Positions 1-7,825 are shown, counted from the first letter of the stretch. The stretch: 39,900 nucleotides of DNA from Lachnospiraceae bacterium (GCA_022774705.1 JALFLM010000153.1:1-39900), one strand, 5' to 3'. Translations and numbers: made by a program. Notes: generated from the sequence alone by a model not told the origin.

Positions 1-639
1 GAGCAGATCGATCAGTGGGTATACGAGCAGACCATGCGTTACGGTGCCGTGCCGGCGCCGCTGAATTATCAGGGATTTCCGAAAAGTGTGTGCACTTCAG
101 TCAATGATCAGGTGTGCCACGGTATTCCTTCGCCTGATGAGGTGCTTCGGGAGGGAGATATTATCAATGTGGATGTGTCCACGATTTACAACGGGTATTT
201 TTCCGACTCCTCCCGTATGTTCTGCATCGGAGAGGTTTCACCGGAGAAGAAACGGCTGGTGGATATTACGAAGGAGAGTCTTTCCGTTGGCCTTGAGCAG
301 GTAAAGCCCTGGGGATTTCTGGGGGATATGGGTCAGGCGATTCATGATTTCGCTGTTGACAACGGATACAGTGTGGTCAGGCAGATCGGCGGCCATGGCG
401 TGGGACTGGAATTTCATGAAGATCCCTGGGTCAGCTACGTATCGGAAAAGGGAACGGAGATGGTGATGGCTCCGGGTATGGTATTTACCATTGAACCCAT
501 GATCAACATGGGCGGCGATGAGATTTTCGTGGATGAGGAGAACGGCTGGACAGTTTACACGGAGGACGGGCTGCCGTCTGCCCAGTGGGAAATTCAGGTT
601 CTGATTACGGAAAACGGATACGAAATACTTGCATATTAA
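1..639 (+). CDS. map: Methionine aminopeptidase, C-terminal part (5' end outside window)
   Basis: Removes the initiator methionine from new proteins in the cytosol using two metal ions. The reading frame is open from base 1, so the true start lies upstream. The visible 212 residues contain the M24 pita-bread metal ligands in order: Asp in NVDVS, Asp in FSDSSRMF, His in GGHGVG, Glu in TIEPM and Glu in AQWEIQV. The usual His after the last Glu (AQxEHT in many relatives) is Ile here, which is a small deviation. The stop is TAA at 637-639. An N-terminal zinc or SEC-C segment, common in clostridial versions, cannot be judged because it is outside the window. Family assignment is firm; the subtype is not. 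Confidence 0.93.
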   Translation, partial: EQIDQWVYEQTMRYGAVPAPLNYQGFPKSVCTSVNDQVCHGIPSPDEVLREGDIINVDVSTIYNGYFSDSSRMFCIGEVSPEKKRLVDITKESLSVGLEQVKPWGFLGDMGQAIHDFAVDNGYSVVRQIGGHGVGLEFHEDPWVSYVSEKGTEMVMAPGMVFTIEPMINMGGDEIFVDEENGWTVYTEDGLPSAQWEIQVLITENGYEILAY

Positions 640-951
640 AAACGTGAGACTGCAGGTATAAGACTGTCGGATGCAGGTTGTCGGATGCAAAATTATCAGA
701 AAATAGTATAATATTTTCAGATATTATATAAAAATTTTAGGGGGCGATGATAAAAATGTATTGCAATATAACCCAAAATGTGCATAATAAAAGGAGGAGC
801 ATAAATTGCTCTGACGACGAATCCGGTATCTGTTCAACCATGTATGAGCGATTCAGGACAGAGTGAAACAGATATTGATGGAATACTGTTCAGGCCGGAG
901 ACTGACGCTGGACAGGTATATCGTTTATATGATTTTCCAGGAGGTAATGGA
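640..951. other. Intergenic region upstream of rubrerythrin with dyad and direct repeats
   Basis: This 312-base gap has no convincing gene. It holds an 11-bp direct repeat, TGTCGGATGCA, at 665-675 and 679-689, and a palindrome with 8-bp arms (TATAATAT at 707-714 and ATATTATA at 721-728) that overlaps a possible -10 box. A 36-codon open frame (756-866, MYCNITQ... start, preceded by AGGGGG) is possible but has no recognisable product. The dyad does not have the 7-1-7 layout of a PerR box. A regulatory role for the rubrerythrin gene is inferred from position only. Confidence 0.4.
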
Positions 952-1605
952 ATGAAGAAATTTATATGTACGGTTTGTGGTTATGTTCATGAAGGTGAAA
1001 CCGCACCGGAAGTATGCCCCGTCTGCAAGCAGCCGGCATCCAAATTTAAAGAAGTGACAGTACCGGCGTCCAATCCCTATGCAGGAACCAAGACAGAAAA
1101 GAATCTCTGGGAAGCATTTGCAGGCGAATCTCAGGCAAGAAACAAGTACACATATTTTGCATCCGTAGCAAAGAAAGCCGGATATGAACAGATCGCAGAA
1201 CTGTTCCTCAAGACTGCTGAGAATGAAAAGGAGCATGCTAAGCTGTGGTTCAAGGCACTGGGACAGATTGGTGATACTGCTGAGAATCTGCTTCATGCAG
1301 CAGAAGGTGAGAATGAAGAGTGGACAGATATGTATGTCCGTATGGCAAAAGACGCAGAAGAAGAAGGCTTTACCGAATTGGCAGAACAGTTCAGAGGTGT
1401 GGCAGCCATCGAAAAACAGCATGAAGAAAGATACCGCACACTTCTCAACAATGTGGAGACAAAACAGGTATTTGAAAAGAGCGGAGTATCCATCTGGGAA
1501 TGCCGCAACTGCGGTCATGTGGTAGTCGGAACGAAAGCACCGGAGGTATGCCCCATATGCAAGCATCCGCAGAGCTACTTTGAAATAAGAAAAGAGAACT
1601 ACTAA
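952..1605 (+). CDS. Rubrerythrin with rubredoxin-like domains at both ends
   Basis: Peroxide-scavenging diiron protein of anaerobes: it reduces hydrogen peroxide with electrons passed through rubredoxin-type iron sites. I place the start at ATG 952 because AGGAGG lies at 939-944; an upstream in-frame ATG at 844 has no such site. The 217-residue protein has an N-terminal rubredoxin-like knuckle pair (Cys 6, 9, 22, 25), a ferritin-like four-helix domain (about 45-175) with Glu59 in FAGESQ, an ENEKEH motif and an IEKQH motif supplying ligands, and a second rubredoxin-like domain at the C terminus (Cys 184, 187, 200, 203). Classical rubrerythrins carry only the C-terminal domain and reverse rubrerythrins only the N-terminal one, so this form combines both. 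A terminator follows at 1691. Confidence 0.93.
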   Translation: MKKFICTVCGYVHEGETAPEVCPVCKQPASKFKEVTVPASNPYAGTKTEKNLWEAFAGESQARNKYTYFASVAKKAGYEQIAELFLKTAENEKEHAKLWFKALGQIGDTAENLLHAAEGENEEWTDMYVRMAKDAEEEGFTELAEQFRGVAAIEKQHEERYRTLLNNVETKQVFEKSGVSIWECRNCGHVVVGTKAPEVCPICKHPQSYFEIRKENY

Positions 1606-1690
1606 AAAGAAATATTAAAAAAATAATTAAAAAGAAATGACAGAATCTGATGTCTGACATGATATTCATGACAGATATACTTCAAAAGAG

Positions 1691-1726
1691 CATGTATCAT
1701 CTTTGAAAAGGTGGTACATGTTTTTT
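1691..1726 (+). terminator. Rho-independent terminator after rubrerythrin
   Basis: A 13-bp stem (1691-1703 with 1708-1720, two G-T pairs) closes a four-base loop and is followed by six T at 1721-1726. Confidence 0.8.
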
Positions 1727-1832
1727 GGTTTGATAGAGTGCTTCCGGGAACTGAACTGTTTCTGAAGCAGGTTTATTTCAAAAAATAGAGCAGATTGTCT
1801 GAAAATGTATGGAAAAACAGTGAAATTCTGTC

Positions 1833-1860
1833 TTGTTTTTTGCTTTTGTGTAACTATAAT
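1833..1860 (+). promoter_or_regulatory. Promoter for the T-box leader
   Basis: TTGTTT at 1833-1838 and a perfect TATAAT at 1855-1860 are separated by 16 bases, which places transcription start near 1867, shortly before Stem I of the T-box. Confidence 0.65.
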
Positions 1861-1866
1861 AGAGCC

Positions 1867-2155
1867 TGTACAGCAATTATATATTTTTCACCCAAATCCG
1901 TTGAAGAGAACAATGCCGTATTCGTGCTGACAGTGCAGAGAGTCTGTATATGGTGTGAGCAGATCTGTCGAAGAATGTGGATATCATCTTGAAGGAGCAG
2001 GTCGAAGCTCAGTAGGCCGCGCCGGTATCCCCCGTTAAAAGGAAAGCGTATGCAGTACGTGAAGTGTTGTGAAGTATTTTCACAGAATCAGGGTGGTAAC
2101 GCGGATTATATTCGTCCCTGCCGGATAGTTTCGACTATCTGACAGGGACTTTTTT
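1867..2155 (+). promoter_or_regulatory. T-box riboswitch, isoleucine specifier (ATC)
   Basis: The T-box sequence AGGGTGGTAACGCGG lies at 2090-2104; AATC and GATT beside it can form the antiterminator base. The competing terminator has GTCCCTG (2114-2120) paired with CAGGGAC (2143-2149) and T at 2150-2155. Stem I can be folded by eye: AAGA 1904-1907 with TCTT 1987-1990, CCGTATTC 1916-1923 with GAATGTGG 1973-1980, GACAG with CTGTC, and a distal AGAGAG/TGGTG loop. The bases left in the specifier loop read ATATCA (1981-1986); by the usual register (codon followed by A) the specifier is ATC 1983-1985, isoleucine. The TGGT bulge fits the A discriminator of tRNA-Ile. An AGTAGG S-turn motif (Stem II) follows. 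Uncharged tRNA-Ile would permit read-through into the BASS transporter downstream. Confidence 0.92.
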
Positions 2156-2169
2156 GGCTAAAATATTAA

Positions 2170-2309
2170 AACTGTTCAGAGCCCACCTCGAAAACACGGT
2201 GTGTTTCCTCGGTGCGGCGTATCCGCCAAATAGATTTGTACGAAAAAGTGCTCATGAATGCAAACATTCGTCGCACTTTTTGTACAAATCTGCCTGGCTC
2301 TGAACAGTT
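2170..2309. repeat. Palindromic MITE-like element with 14-bp terminal inverted repeats
   Basis: AACTGTTCAGAGCC at 2170-2183 is the exact reverse complement of 2296-2309. Inside, 2231-2292 forms a second near-perfect stem of about 19 bp (the AGATTTGTAC arm against GTACAAATCT). The whole unit of 140 bases sits between the T-box terminator and the transporter start. Partial relatives with the same core CTGTTCAGAGC or its complement occur at 8825, 11776 and 17653. No protein is encoded. Confidence 0.8.
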
Positions 2310-2339
2310 ACAAAATTGCTGTTTGAAGGAGGTTCTATC

Positions 2340-3350
2340 ATGAAAACATTACAAAAAGTAAGTAAATTTTTATCAGATTACACATCCATTGTGGTGATTG
2401 CTGTAGCGGTTATCACATTTCTGGTTCCGGCCATGATGACATGGGTCAACCAGCTTCTGTTCATGGATCCGGTGGGCAATAAATTCACCAGCCAGTCCGT
2501 TATCATCGGTGTAATCATGTTCAGCATGGGCCTGACGCTGACGACACAGGATTTTAAAATTCTGGCTCAGAGACCGCTTGATATCTGTATTGGTGCTGTT
2601 GCGCAGTATCTGATCATGCCTTTTCTGGCATTTGGTATCACCCGTCTGTTTCATCTGCCTGATGCTATTGCACTGGGATTAATTCTGGTGGGATGCTGTC
2701 CCGGCGGTGTTTCTTCTAACATTATGTCCTACCTCTGCGGGGGAGATGTAGCATTTTCTGTTGGAATGACTACGGTATCCACGCTGCTGTCGCCTGTTAT
2801 GACACCCCTGCTGGTATCTTTTCTTGCCAGCGGTACAAAGATTGCCGTAAAAGGCCTTCCCATGTTTGTTTCCATTATCGAAACAGTAATTTTTCCCATT
2901 GCCATCGGCTTTGTATTGAATTATTTCTTTGGAAAGAAAAAGGTATTTCAGGAGATACAGAGGGTGATGCCCGGGATTGCCGTTCTCGGACTGGCCTGTG
3001 TTGTCGGCGGTGTGATTTCATCTCAGGGATCAAAGTTCTTTACTTCGGGTGCTGTCATTTTTGCAGCTGTTCTTCTTCATAACAGTCTGGGTTATCTGCT
3101 GGGTTACACTGCAGGTAAACTTACCGGCATGAATACAGCCAAGAAGAGAACGATTTCCATCGAAGTCGGTATGCAGAATGCAGGTCTTGCCACTAACCTG
3201 GCAACCACAACGGCCCAGTTTGCAGCAGCTCCGGAATCCGCAGTAATCTGTGCGGTATCCTGCGTATGGCATTCTATATCCGGTACTCTGCTGGCAGGCT
3301 TCTTTGCCGGTCTTGATAAGAAAAAAGGCTGTCGTTCAGATGCTGCCTGA
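2340..3350 (+). CDS. BASS-family (bile acid:sodium symporter-like) transporter
   Basis: Integral membrane secondary transporter, 336 residues with about nine to ten hydrophobic segments. ATG 2340 is preceded by AAGGAGG at 2326-2332; an in-frame ATG at 2316 lacks a site. Family marks are FSMGLTLTTQDF, the glycine-rich GCCPGGVSSNIMSYL and EVGMQNAGLA, which fit the PanS-like branch of bacterial BASS proteins. Known members of the wider family carry bile acids, pyruvate, ketopantoate or other 2-keto acids with sodium. The isoleucine T-box upstream suggests a substrate linked to branched-chain amino-acid supply, for example a branched 2-keto acid; this is inference. It ends 17 bases before the convergent XRE gene. 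Confidence 0.9.
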   Translation: MKTLQKVSKFLSDYTSIVVIAVAVITFLVPAMMTWVNQLLFMDPVGNKFTSQSVIIGVIMFSMGLTLTTQDFKILAQRPLDICIGAVAQYLIMPFLAFGITRLFHLPDAIALGLILVGCCPGGVSSNIMSYLCGGDVAFSVGMTTVSTLLSPVMTPLLVSFLASGTKIAVKGLPMFVSIIETVIFPIAIGFVLNYFFGKKKVFQEIQRVMPGIAVLGLACVVGGVISSQGSKFFTSGAVIFAAVLLHNSLGYLLGYTAGKLTGMNTAKKRTISIEVGMQNAGLATNLATTTAQFAAAPESAVICAVSCVWHSISGTLLAGFFAGLDKKKGCRSDAA

Positions 3351-3367
3351 GAAAACGGAAAACAGTT

Positions 3368-3703
3368 TCAGACTGTATCATTCTCCCAGATTTCCAGAGT
3401 TTTGATCAGTTTTCTTTTCTGCTGTGCGCTCAGAATGGATATTTTTTCCAGAAGCTCGTTGTCGAGAGCTGTTTTCTCATACTCCGGTTCAATCTGGCCG
3501 ACCAGAGAATCCAGTGTAATCCCGGATAATCTGGCGTAATAGGTCAGCATACGCAGAGACATGGCTGTACGGTTATTTTCTACATTACTGATGTACCCGG
3601 GCGTAACATGCAGCGCTTTGGCCACCTGATTCTGGGTCAGACCCATCTGGAGCCGCAATTCCTTCACGCGGGCTCCCAGTTTTTCATTATCAAACTTATC
3701 CAT
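3368..3703 (-). CDS. XRE-family helix-turn-helix regulator
   Basis: A 111-residue DNA-binding protein. Residues about 9-65 form a Cro/CI-type HTH (VKELRLQMGLTQNQVAKALH, then TPGYISNVENNRT). The remaining segment is helical, charged and of unknown role. A good site, GGAGGATTTTT, precedes the start on the minus strand. It faces the BASS transporter convergently, so there is no operon link. An ATAGTATA/TATACTAT dyad lies about 160 bases upstream (3864-3891) and could be its operator. Targets are unknown. Confidence 0.9.
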   Translation of the reverse strand: MDKFDNEKLGARVKELRLQMGLTQNQVAKALHVTPGYISNVENNRTAMSLRMLTYYARLSGITLDSLVGQIEPEYEKTALDNELLEKISILSAQQKRKLIKTLEIWENDTV

Positions 3704-3863
3704 AAAAATCCTCCATAAGGGTTGGGGTTACAATTCGGGCTTCGTCCGGAAATATGATGCAGTGAGGCAGAAGTCTGAATTGCAACCAGTTGTATCTTTC
3801 CGGCTATTGTGGTAAAGTGATTTTATCAGCGCGGAGTGAATCACAGATATGATATATACAGAT

Positions 3864-3891
3864 ATAGTATATACTGATAAAAGTATACTAT
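3864..3891. promoter_or_regulatory. Inverted repeat, possible operator
   Basis: ATAGTATA at 3864-3871 and TATACTAT at 3884-3891 are perfect inverted 8-mers with a 12-base spacer. The same 7-base half-site in inverted order is found at 36066-36102, upstream of the other XRE-domain gene. The operator role is inferred. Confidence 0.4.
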
Positions 3892-3960
3892 GAATATTTT
3901 TGAAAATAAATTCATTAATAGTATGAAAAATATTCTGACGATATTCAATAGAAGGTATTT

Positions 3961-4086
3961 GTCTGGATGCCGCCTGCAGTACGGCTGCCGGGCACGGGAC
4001 TGCGGGATTCCGGCGCGGTGATTCTGCCGGGGGTGACTATTGGAGATAATACCGGATGAGCCGGTTTGATTACGGATATAAACCAT
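3961..4086 (+). pseudogene. Remnant of a hexapeptide-repeat acetyltransferase
   Basis: Translation from 3961 gives GAVILPGVTIGDNT at 4012-4053, the hallmark C-terminal coil of maltose/galactoside O-acetyltransferases. A TGA at 4057 follows, then AGLITDIN, which resembles the next family segment. No start, ribosome site or upstream half of the enzyme is present, so this is a decayed fragment and not a working gene. Confidence 0.55.
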
Positions 4087-4145
4087 AAAAAGACCCTGCG
4101 GCATCGGGAGAATGATAAAATTCTCCGGTGCTGCAGGGTCTTTTT
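4087..4145 (-). terminator. Terminator of the flavodiiron gene (bidirectional shape)
   Basis: AAAAAGACCCTGC (4087-4099) pairs with 4133-4145, and an inner GGAGAA/TTCTCC stem extends the hairpin. Read on the minus strand it ends in five T, about 50 bases past the stop of the flavodiiron gene. The plus strand also ends in T. Confidence 0.8.
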
Positions 4146-4197
4146 GGACAGGTACAGTGTAATCTGCTGTACCGATTAATCCGGTTGCTCAGGTATA

Positions 4198-5988
4198 TCA
4201 GCCAATGGGATCGAAATCAGCTGCGCCGTGTTTGCACAGAGGGCAGATGTAGTCTTCAGGCAGTTCTTCGCCTTCGTATACATAACCGCAGATACGGCAA
4301 ACAAAGCCTTTCTTGCCTTCTGTCTCCGGTTTCGGCTTTACATTGTTCTGGTAGTAGGTGTAGGTCATGGTTTCTGTGCTGGAAATTACTCTTGCCTCTG
4401 TAATGCTGCAGATGAACATGCCGTGGGTGCCCATATCGATATAATCTTCCACCTTCAGTGACATGAAGGAGTTGATATATCTGGGCAGGAAGATCAGGCC
4501 GTTGTCGGAACGAAGCGGTGTGCAGCCTGCAAATTTGTCCACATTTCTGCCGCTCTGAAAACCGAAGTTTTCAAATACGCTGAAAGGTGCGTCAACAGAC
4601 AGACAGTTTACATTCATGATACCGGTCTGCTTGATCACATGGTGAGAGTAGTTGGCCTTGTTGATGGTTACGGCAACACGGTTCGGTGTGCTGGTCAGCT
4701 GTGTAACGGTGTTGACGATGAGGCCGTTGTCCTTCTTGCCGTCATTGGATGTAACAACGTACAGACCGTATCCGATGTTGAACAGTGCGTTCAGATCGTT
4801 CTTGTTGGCAGTTGCGTCCTGCTGTGCCAGATAATCACGGCAGAGTTCGTTGGCCATTGCTTCGATCTGTTCGCGGCTTTCTTCAGACAGAGCAGACTTG
4901 ATGGTAACGTTGTTTTCCGTAAAGTGCAGCTTCTGGGAACCTTCGAACATGTTCTTCATGGTCTTGATTGCCATGGGTGCCCAGGAACCGTTCTCCATCA
5001 TGGCGATGGTGCGGTTCTGGTAGTTGCGCTCGGTCAGATGCTCAATGAAGTCACGCATGAAGGGGAAAATACCTGCGTTGTAGGTTGTGGTAGCCAGTAC
5101 CAGTTTGCTGTAACGGAATGCATCTTCCACTGCTTCTGCCATATCACAGCGGGCCAGGTCATTGACAACAACCTTGGGGCAGCCTTTGGCACGCAGCTTG
5201 TCTGCCAGAAGTTCAACCGCTTTTTTGGTGTGGCCGTAAACAGAAGTATAGGCGATCACGATGCCTTCTTCTTCTACTGCGTAGGAAGACCAGATATTGT
5301 ACAGGTTCAGGTAGTAGCCCAGATTTTCCTTCAGGATCGGTCCGTGCAGAGGGCAGATGGTCTGGATATCCAGTGTGGCAGCCTTCTTCAGCAGGTTCTG
5401 AACCTGTTTGCCGTACTTGCCTACGATACCGATATAGTAGCGGCGTGCTTCACATGCCCAGTCTTCTTCCACGTCCAGAGCGCCGAATTTGCCGAAGCCG
5501 TCAGCGGAGAAAAGAACTTTGTCGTAAGCATCATAGGTAACCATAACTTCAGGCCAGTGAACCATGGGTGCAGCTACAAATGCCAGAGTGTGTTTGCCAA
5601 GGCTGAGTGTGTCACCTTCCTTGATAACAATCTGTCTGTCTGCAAAATCGGTTCCGAAGAACTGTTTCATCATGGTAAATGCCTTTGCAGAAGAAACGAT
5701 GGTCGTTTCGGTGTAGACATTCATGAAATTGGCGATATTGGCCGCATGGTCGGGCTCCATATGCTGAACAATCAGATAATCAGGACGGCGGGAACCCAGT
5801 ACATTCTGAAGGTTATCCAGCCATTCATGCTTGAAATGCTGATCAACGGTATCCATAACGGCAATCTTGTCGTCCATGATAACGTAAGAATTGTATGCCA
5901 TACCGTTTTCAACAACGTACTGTCCCTCGAACAGGTCTACTTCGTGGTCGTTGACACCAACGTATTTAATATCGTTTGTAATTTCCAT
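4198..5988 (-). CDS. Flavodiiron protein with flavin-reductase and rubredoxin modules
   Basis: A soluble 596-residue enzyme that reduces oxygen to water and/or nitric oxide in anaerobes. Modules in order: a metallo-beta-lactamase-like diiron domain with ligands His76, Glu78, Asp80, His81, His144, Asp163 and His215; a flavodoxin domain (about 245-385, FMN site TSVYGHT and TTTYNAG); a flavin-reductase-like FMN domain (about 395-545); and a rubredoxin-like tail (about 560-596, CRICGYVYEG and CPLCKHG). The diiron ligand set is complete. Electrons probably pass from a reductase or the FMN domain via the rubredoxin site to the core. GGAGTG precedes the start. A TATAAT-like -10 reads on the minus strand at 6094-6099. 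With the rubrerythrin nearby it forms an oxygen-defence pair, though not an operon. Confidence 0.93.
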   Translation of the reverse strand: MEITNDIKYVGVNDHEVDLFEGQYVVENGMAYNSYVIMDDKIAVMDTVDQHFKHEWLDNLQNVLGSRRPDYLIVQHMEPDHAANIANFMNVYTETTIVSSAKAFTMMKQFFGTDFADRQIVIKEGDTLSLGKHTLAFVAAPMVHWPEVMVTYDAYDKVLFSADGFGKFGALDVEEDWACEARRYYIGIVGKYGKQVQNLLKKAATLDIQTICPLHGPILKENLGYYLNLYNIWSSYAVEEEGIVIAYTSVYGHTKKAVELLADKLRAKGCPKVVVNDLARCDMAEAVEDAFRYSKLVLATTTYNAGIFPFMRDFIEHLTERNYQNRTIAMMENGSWAPMAIKTMKNMFEGSQKLHFTENNVTIKSALSEESREQIEAMANELCRDYLAQQDATANKNDLNALFNIGYGLYVVTSNDGKKDNGLIVNTVTQLTSTPNRVAVTINKANYSHHVIKQTGIMNVNCLSVDAPFSVFENFGFQSGRNVDKFAGCTPLRSDNGLIFLPRYINSFMSLKVEDYIDMGTHGMFICSITEARVISSTETMTYTYYQNNVKPKPETEGKKGFVCRICGYVYEGEELPEDYICPLCKHGAADFDPIG

Positions 5989-6257
5989 TTCCGTTCACTC
6001 CTTTTTGAAAAATAATAAAGATATCCGGCAGATAATACTGCTGGCCGGACAAAAATGGTTTGTAATATCCGCAGCGTTGCAAATACTGGACTCATTATAT
6101 CATACTTTTGGAATAAAGATATAGCTTTTATACAAATTCTATGTTTTTTTTCCAGTGTAAACGGGCATTTTTTTGTATATTTTTTTCTGGTCAACAGAAC
6201 CGGTATCTGATAGGATATATGGGAAAGCGGACAGAAAGCCGCGCTGGAGGTGATTTT

Positions 6258-6893
6258 ATGACAAAGGAAGAACTGACGCTGGAGGTAATAGAACGTCTGA
6301 AAAAGGAATATCCCGATGCGGGATGTACGCTGGATTATGATCAGGCCTGGAAGCTTCTGGTCAGTGTGAGGCTGGCAGCTCAGTGTACGGATGCCCGTGT
6401 CAATGTGGTCGTTGGGGATCTGTATGCAAAGTATCCGGATATCAGTGCACTGGCCGATGCGGATGTGGAGGATATTGAGCGGATCGTACGTCCCTGCGGG
6501 CTGGGAAAAAGCAAGGCCAGAGATATCAGCGCCTGTATGAAGATGCTGAGGGACGAATACGGTGGAAAAATTCCGAAGGATTTCAATAAGATTCTGAAGC
6601 TGCCCGGGGTTGGGAGGAAAAGTGCAAATCTGATCATGGGTGATGTATTTGGTGAACCGGCCATCGTTACGGATACCCACTGTATTCGTCTGGTGAACCG
6701 GATCGGTCTGGTAGACGGTATGAAAGAACCGAAAAAGGTGGAGATGGCTCTGTGGAAGCTGGTCCCGCCCGAAGAAGGCAGTGATTTCTGCCACAGACTG
6801 GTATATCACGGGAGAGATGTCTGCACAGCGAGGACAAAACCCCACTGTGAACGCTGCTGTCTGCAGGATATCTGCGGAAAAAACGGCGTATAA
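6258..6893 (+). CDS. nth: Endonuclease III (DNA glycosylase/AP lyase)
   Basis: A base-excision repair enzyme that removes oxidised pyrimidines and cuts at the abasic site. ATG 6258 is chosen because GGAGGT lies just upstream; it gives 211 residues, the usual length. The helix-hairpin-helix LPGVGRKSANL carries the catalytic Lys121, and Asp139 in VTDTHC matches the second catalytic residue. The C-terminal 4Fe-4S motif is present but reads C-x7-C-x2-C-x5-C, one residue longer in the first gap than the common C-x6. It is divergent from the flavodiiron gene. A promoter-like TTGCGC-17-TATACT follows at 6928, so the next operon is probably separate. Confidence 0.95.
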   Translation: MTKEELTLEVIERLKKEYPDAGCTLDYDQAWKLLVSVRLAAQCTDARVNVVVGDLYAKYPDISALADADVEDIERIVRPCGLGKSKARDISACMKMLRDEYGGKIPKDFNKILKLPGVGRKSANLIMGDVFGEPAIVTDTHCIRLVNRIGLVDGMKEPKKVEMALWKLVPPEEGSDFCHRLVYHGRDVCTARTKPHCERCCLQDICGKNGV

Positions 6894-6927
6894 AGTTTAA
6901 TCTTTTCTTAAAATCGTGAGGTTGCTC

Positions 6928-6956
6928 TTGCGCAGGAATAGATGCCCTGATATACT
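6928..6956 (+). promoter_or_regulatory. Putative promoter of the phospholipid operon
   Basis: TTGCGC at 6928-6933 and TATACT at 6951-6956 with a 17-base spacer, about 130 bases before the first gene of the operon. Confidence 0.45.
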
Positions 6957-7090
6957 ATGCATTATCGGAAGAATCCCGGTCCGGCGGCAGAACAGGGGGC
7001 TGCAGCAGGAGGACAGGGATTCTTTCTGAAAGGAAACTGTATGTAGGATTTCGGACAGAAGGATGAAGGGGAGAATTTCTGAAGCGATTT

Positions 7091-7825
7091 ATGAATAAAG
7101 ATAAAAAATTACCGGTGATGATTCGGTCGATCATACCGCGGGACAGGCTTGTGCCGCTGATTCTGACACTGAGTGTCAATATGGCCGTTTACGCCGGTGC
7201 GAGGATGATTGCGGGAGACTGGTACCATTACAATATAGAGACTTCTCTTGACAGGATGATACCGTTCTGGCCGCCGTCCGCGGCAATATACCTGGGATGC
7301 TATATTTTCTGGGTGGTTAATTACATACTGATTGCCAGGCAGGAGAAGCGGAAAGTGTGTCAGTTTTTTGCTGGTGATGTTCTTTCCAGATTGATCTGTC
7401 TGGCTTTTTTCCTGTTGTTTCCAACCACCAATACGCGGCCTGCCGTGGAAAGTACAGGATTCTGGAATCTGGTGATGCGGCTGATCTATGAAGTGGATGC
7501 GCCGGATAATCTGTTTCCATCGATTCACTGTCTGGTCAGCTGGCTGTGCTATATCGGAATCAGAGACTGCAGGAATATTTCCGGCCGCTACCGGAGATTT
7601 TCCTGTGTGATGGCGGTTCTGGTCTGTATTTCCACACTGACAACGAAGCAGCATGTCATTGTGGATGCGGCGGGAGGAATCTTTCTGGCGGAGCTTTGCC
7701 TGCGCCTGGGACGAAGCCGGGTTGTGTACAGGACCTATGAGAAACTGACAGACCGGATCAACGGGATGATTTTTGGAGACAGAGGGGAGGATGACCATGC
7801 AGAACAGAAAGAAAGTGCTGTTTAA
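7091..7825 (+). CDS. PAP2-superfamily membrane phosphatase/phosphotransferase
   Basis: A 244-residue polytopic membrane protein. The two PAP2 active-site blocks are visible: FPSIHCLVSWL (the PSxH block) and STLTTKQHVIVDAAGG (His and Asp of the last block). The wording of these blocks resembles the Aur1/Ipt1-like branch (PAP2_3) more than classical PgpB, so the enzyme may act on a phospholipid or transfer a phospho-head-group; the substrate is unknown. The 3' end overlaps the next gene by 29 bases, and pssA and psd follow, so a role in phospholipid metabolism is likely. The ribosome site (AAGGGGAG) is rather far from ATG 7091. Confidence 0.8.
   Translation: MNKDKKLPVMIRSIIPRDRLVPLILTLSVNMAVYAGARMIAGDWYHYNIETSLDRMIPFWPPSAAIYLGCYIFWVVNYILIARQEKRKVCQFFAGDVLSRLICLAFFLLFPTTNTRPAVESTGFWNLVMRLIYEVDAPDNLFPSIHCLVSWLCYIGIRDCRNISGRYRRFSCVMAVLVCISTLTTKQHVIVDAAGGIFLAELCLRLGRSRVVYRTYEKLTDRINGMIFGDRGEDDHAEQKESAV

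Larger units (their letters stand above)
3704..4197. other. Intergenic region with dyads and a gene remnant
   Basis: No intact gene. Bases 3727-3787 contain an imperfect inverted repeat (GGTTACAATTC against GAATTGCAACC). An AT-rich tract at 3840-3960 carries the 3864-3891 dyad. An acetyltransferase remnant and the flavodiiron gene terminator fill the right part and are listed separately. Confidence 0.5.

Noticed and set aside
844-951. N-terminal extension of rubrerythrin from ATG 844
   Set aside because: No ribosome site at 844, while AGGAGG stands before ATG 952 and the domain begins right there.
4639-6015. 458-codon open frame on the plus strand opposite the flavodiiron gene
   Set aside because: It is antisense to a gene with complete catalytic motifs, has no ribosome site and its translation has no recognisable domain.
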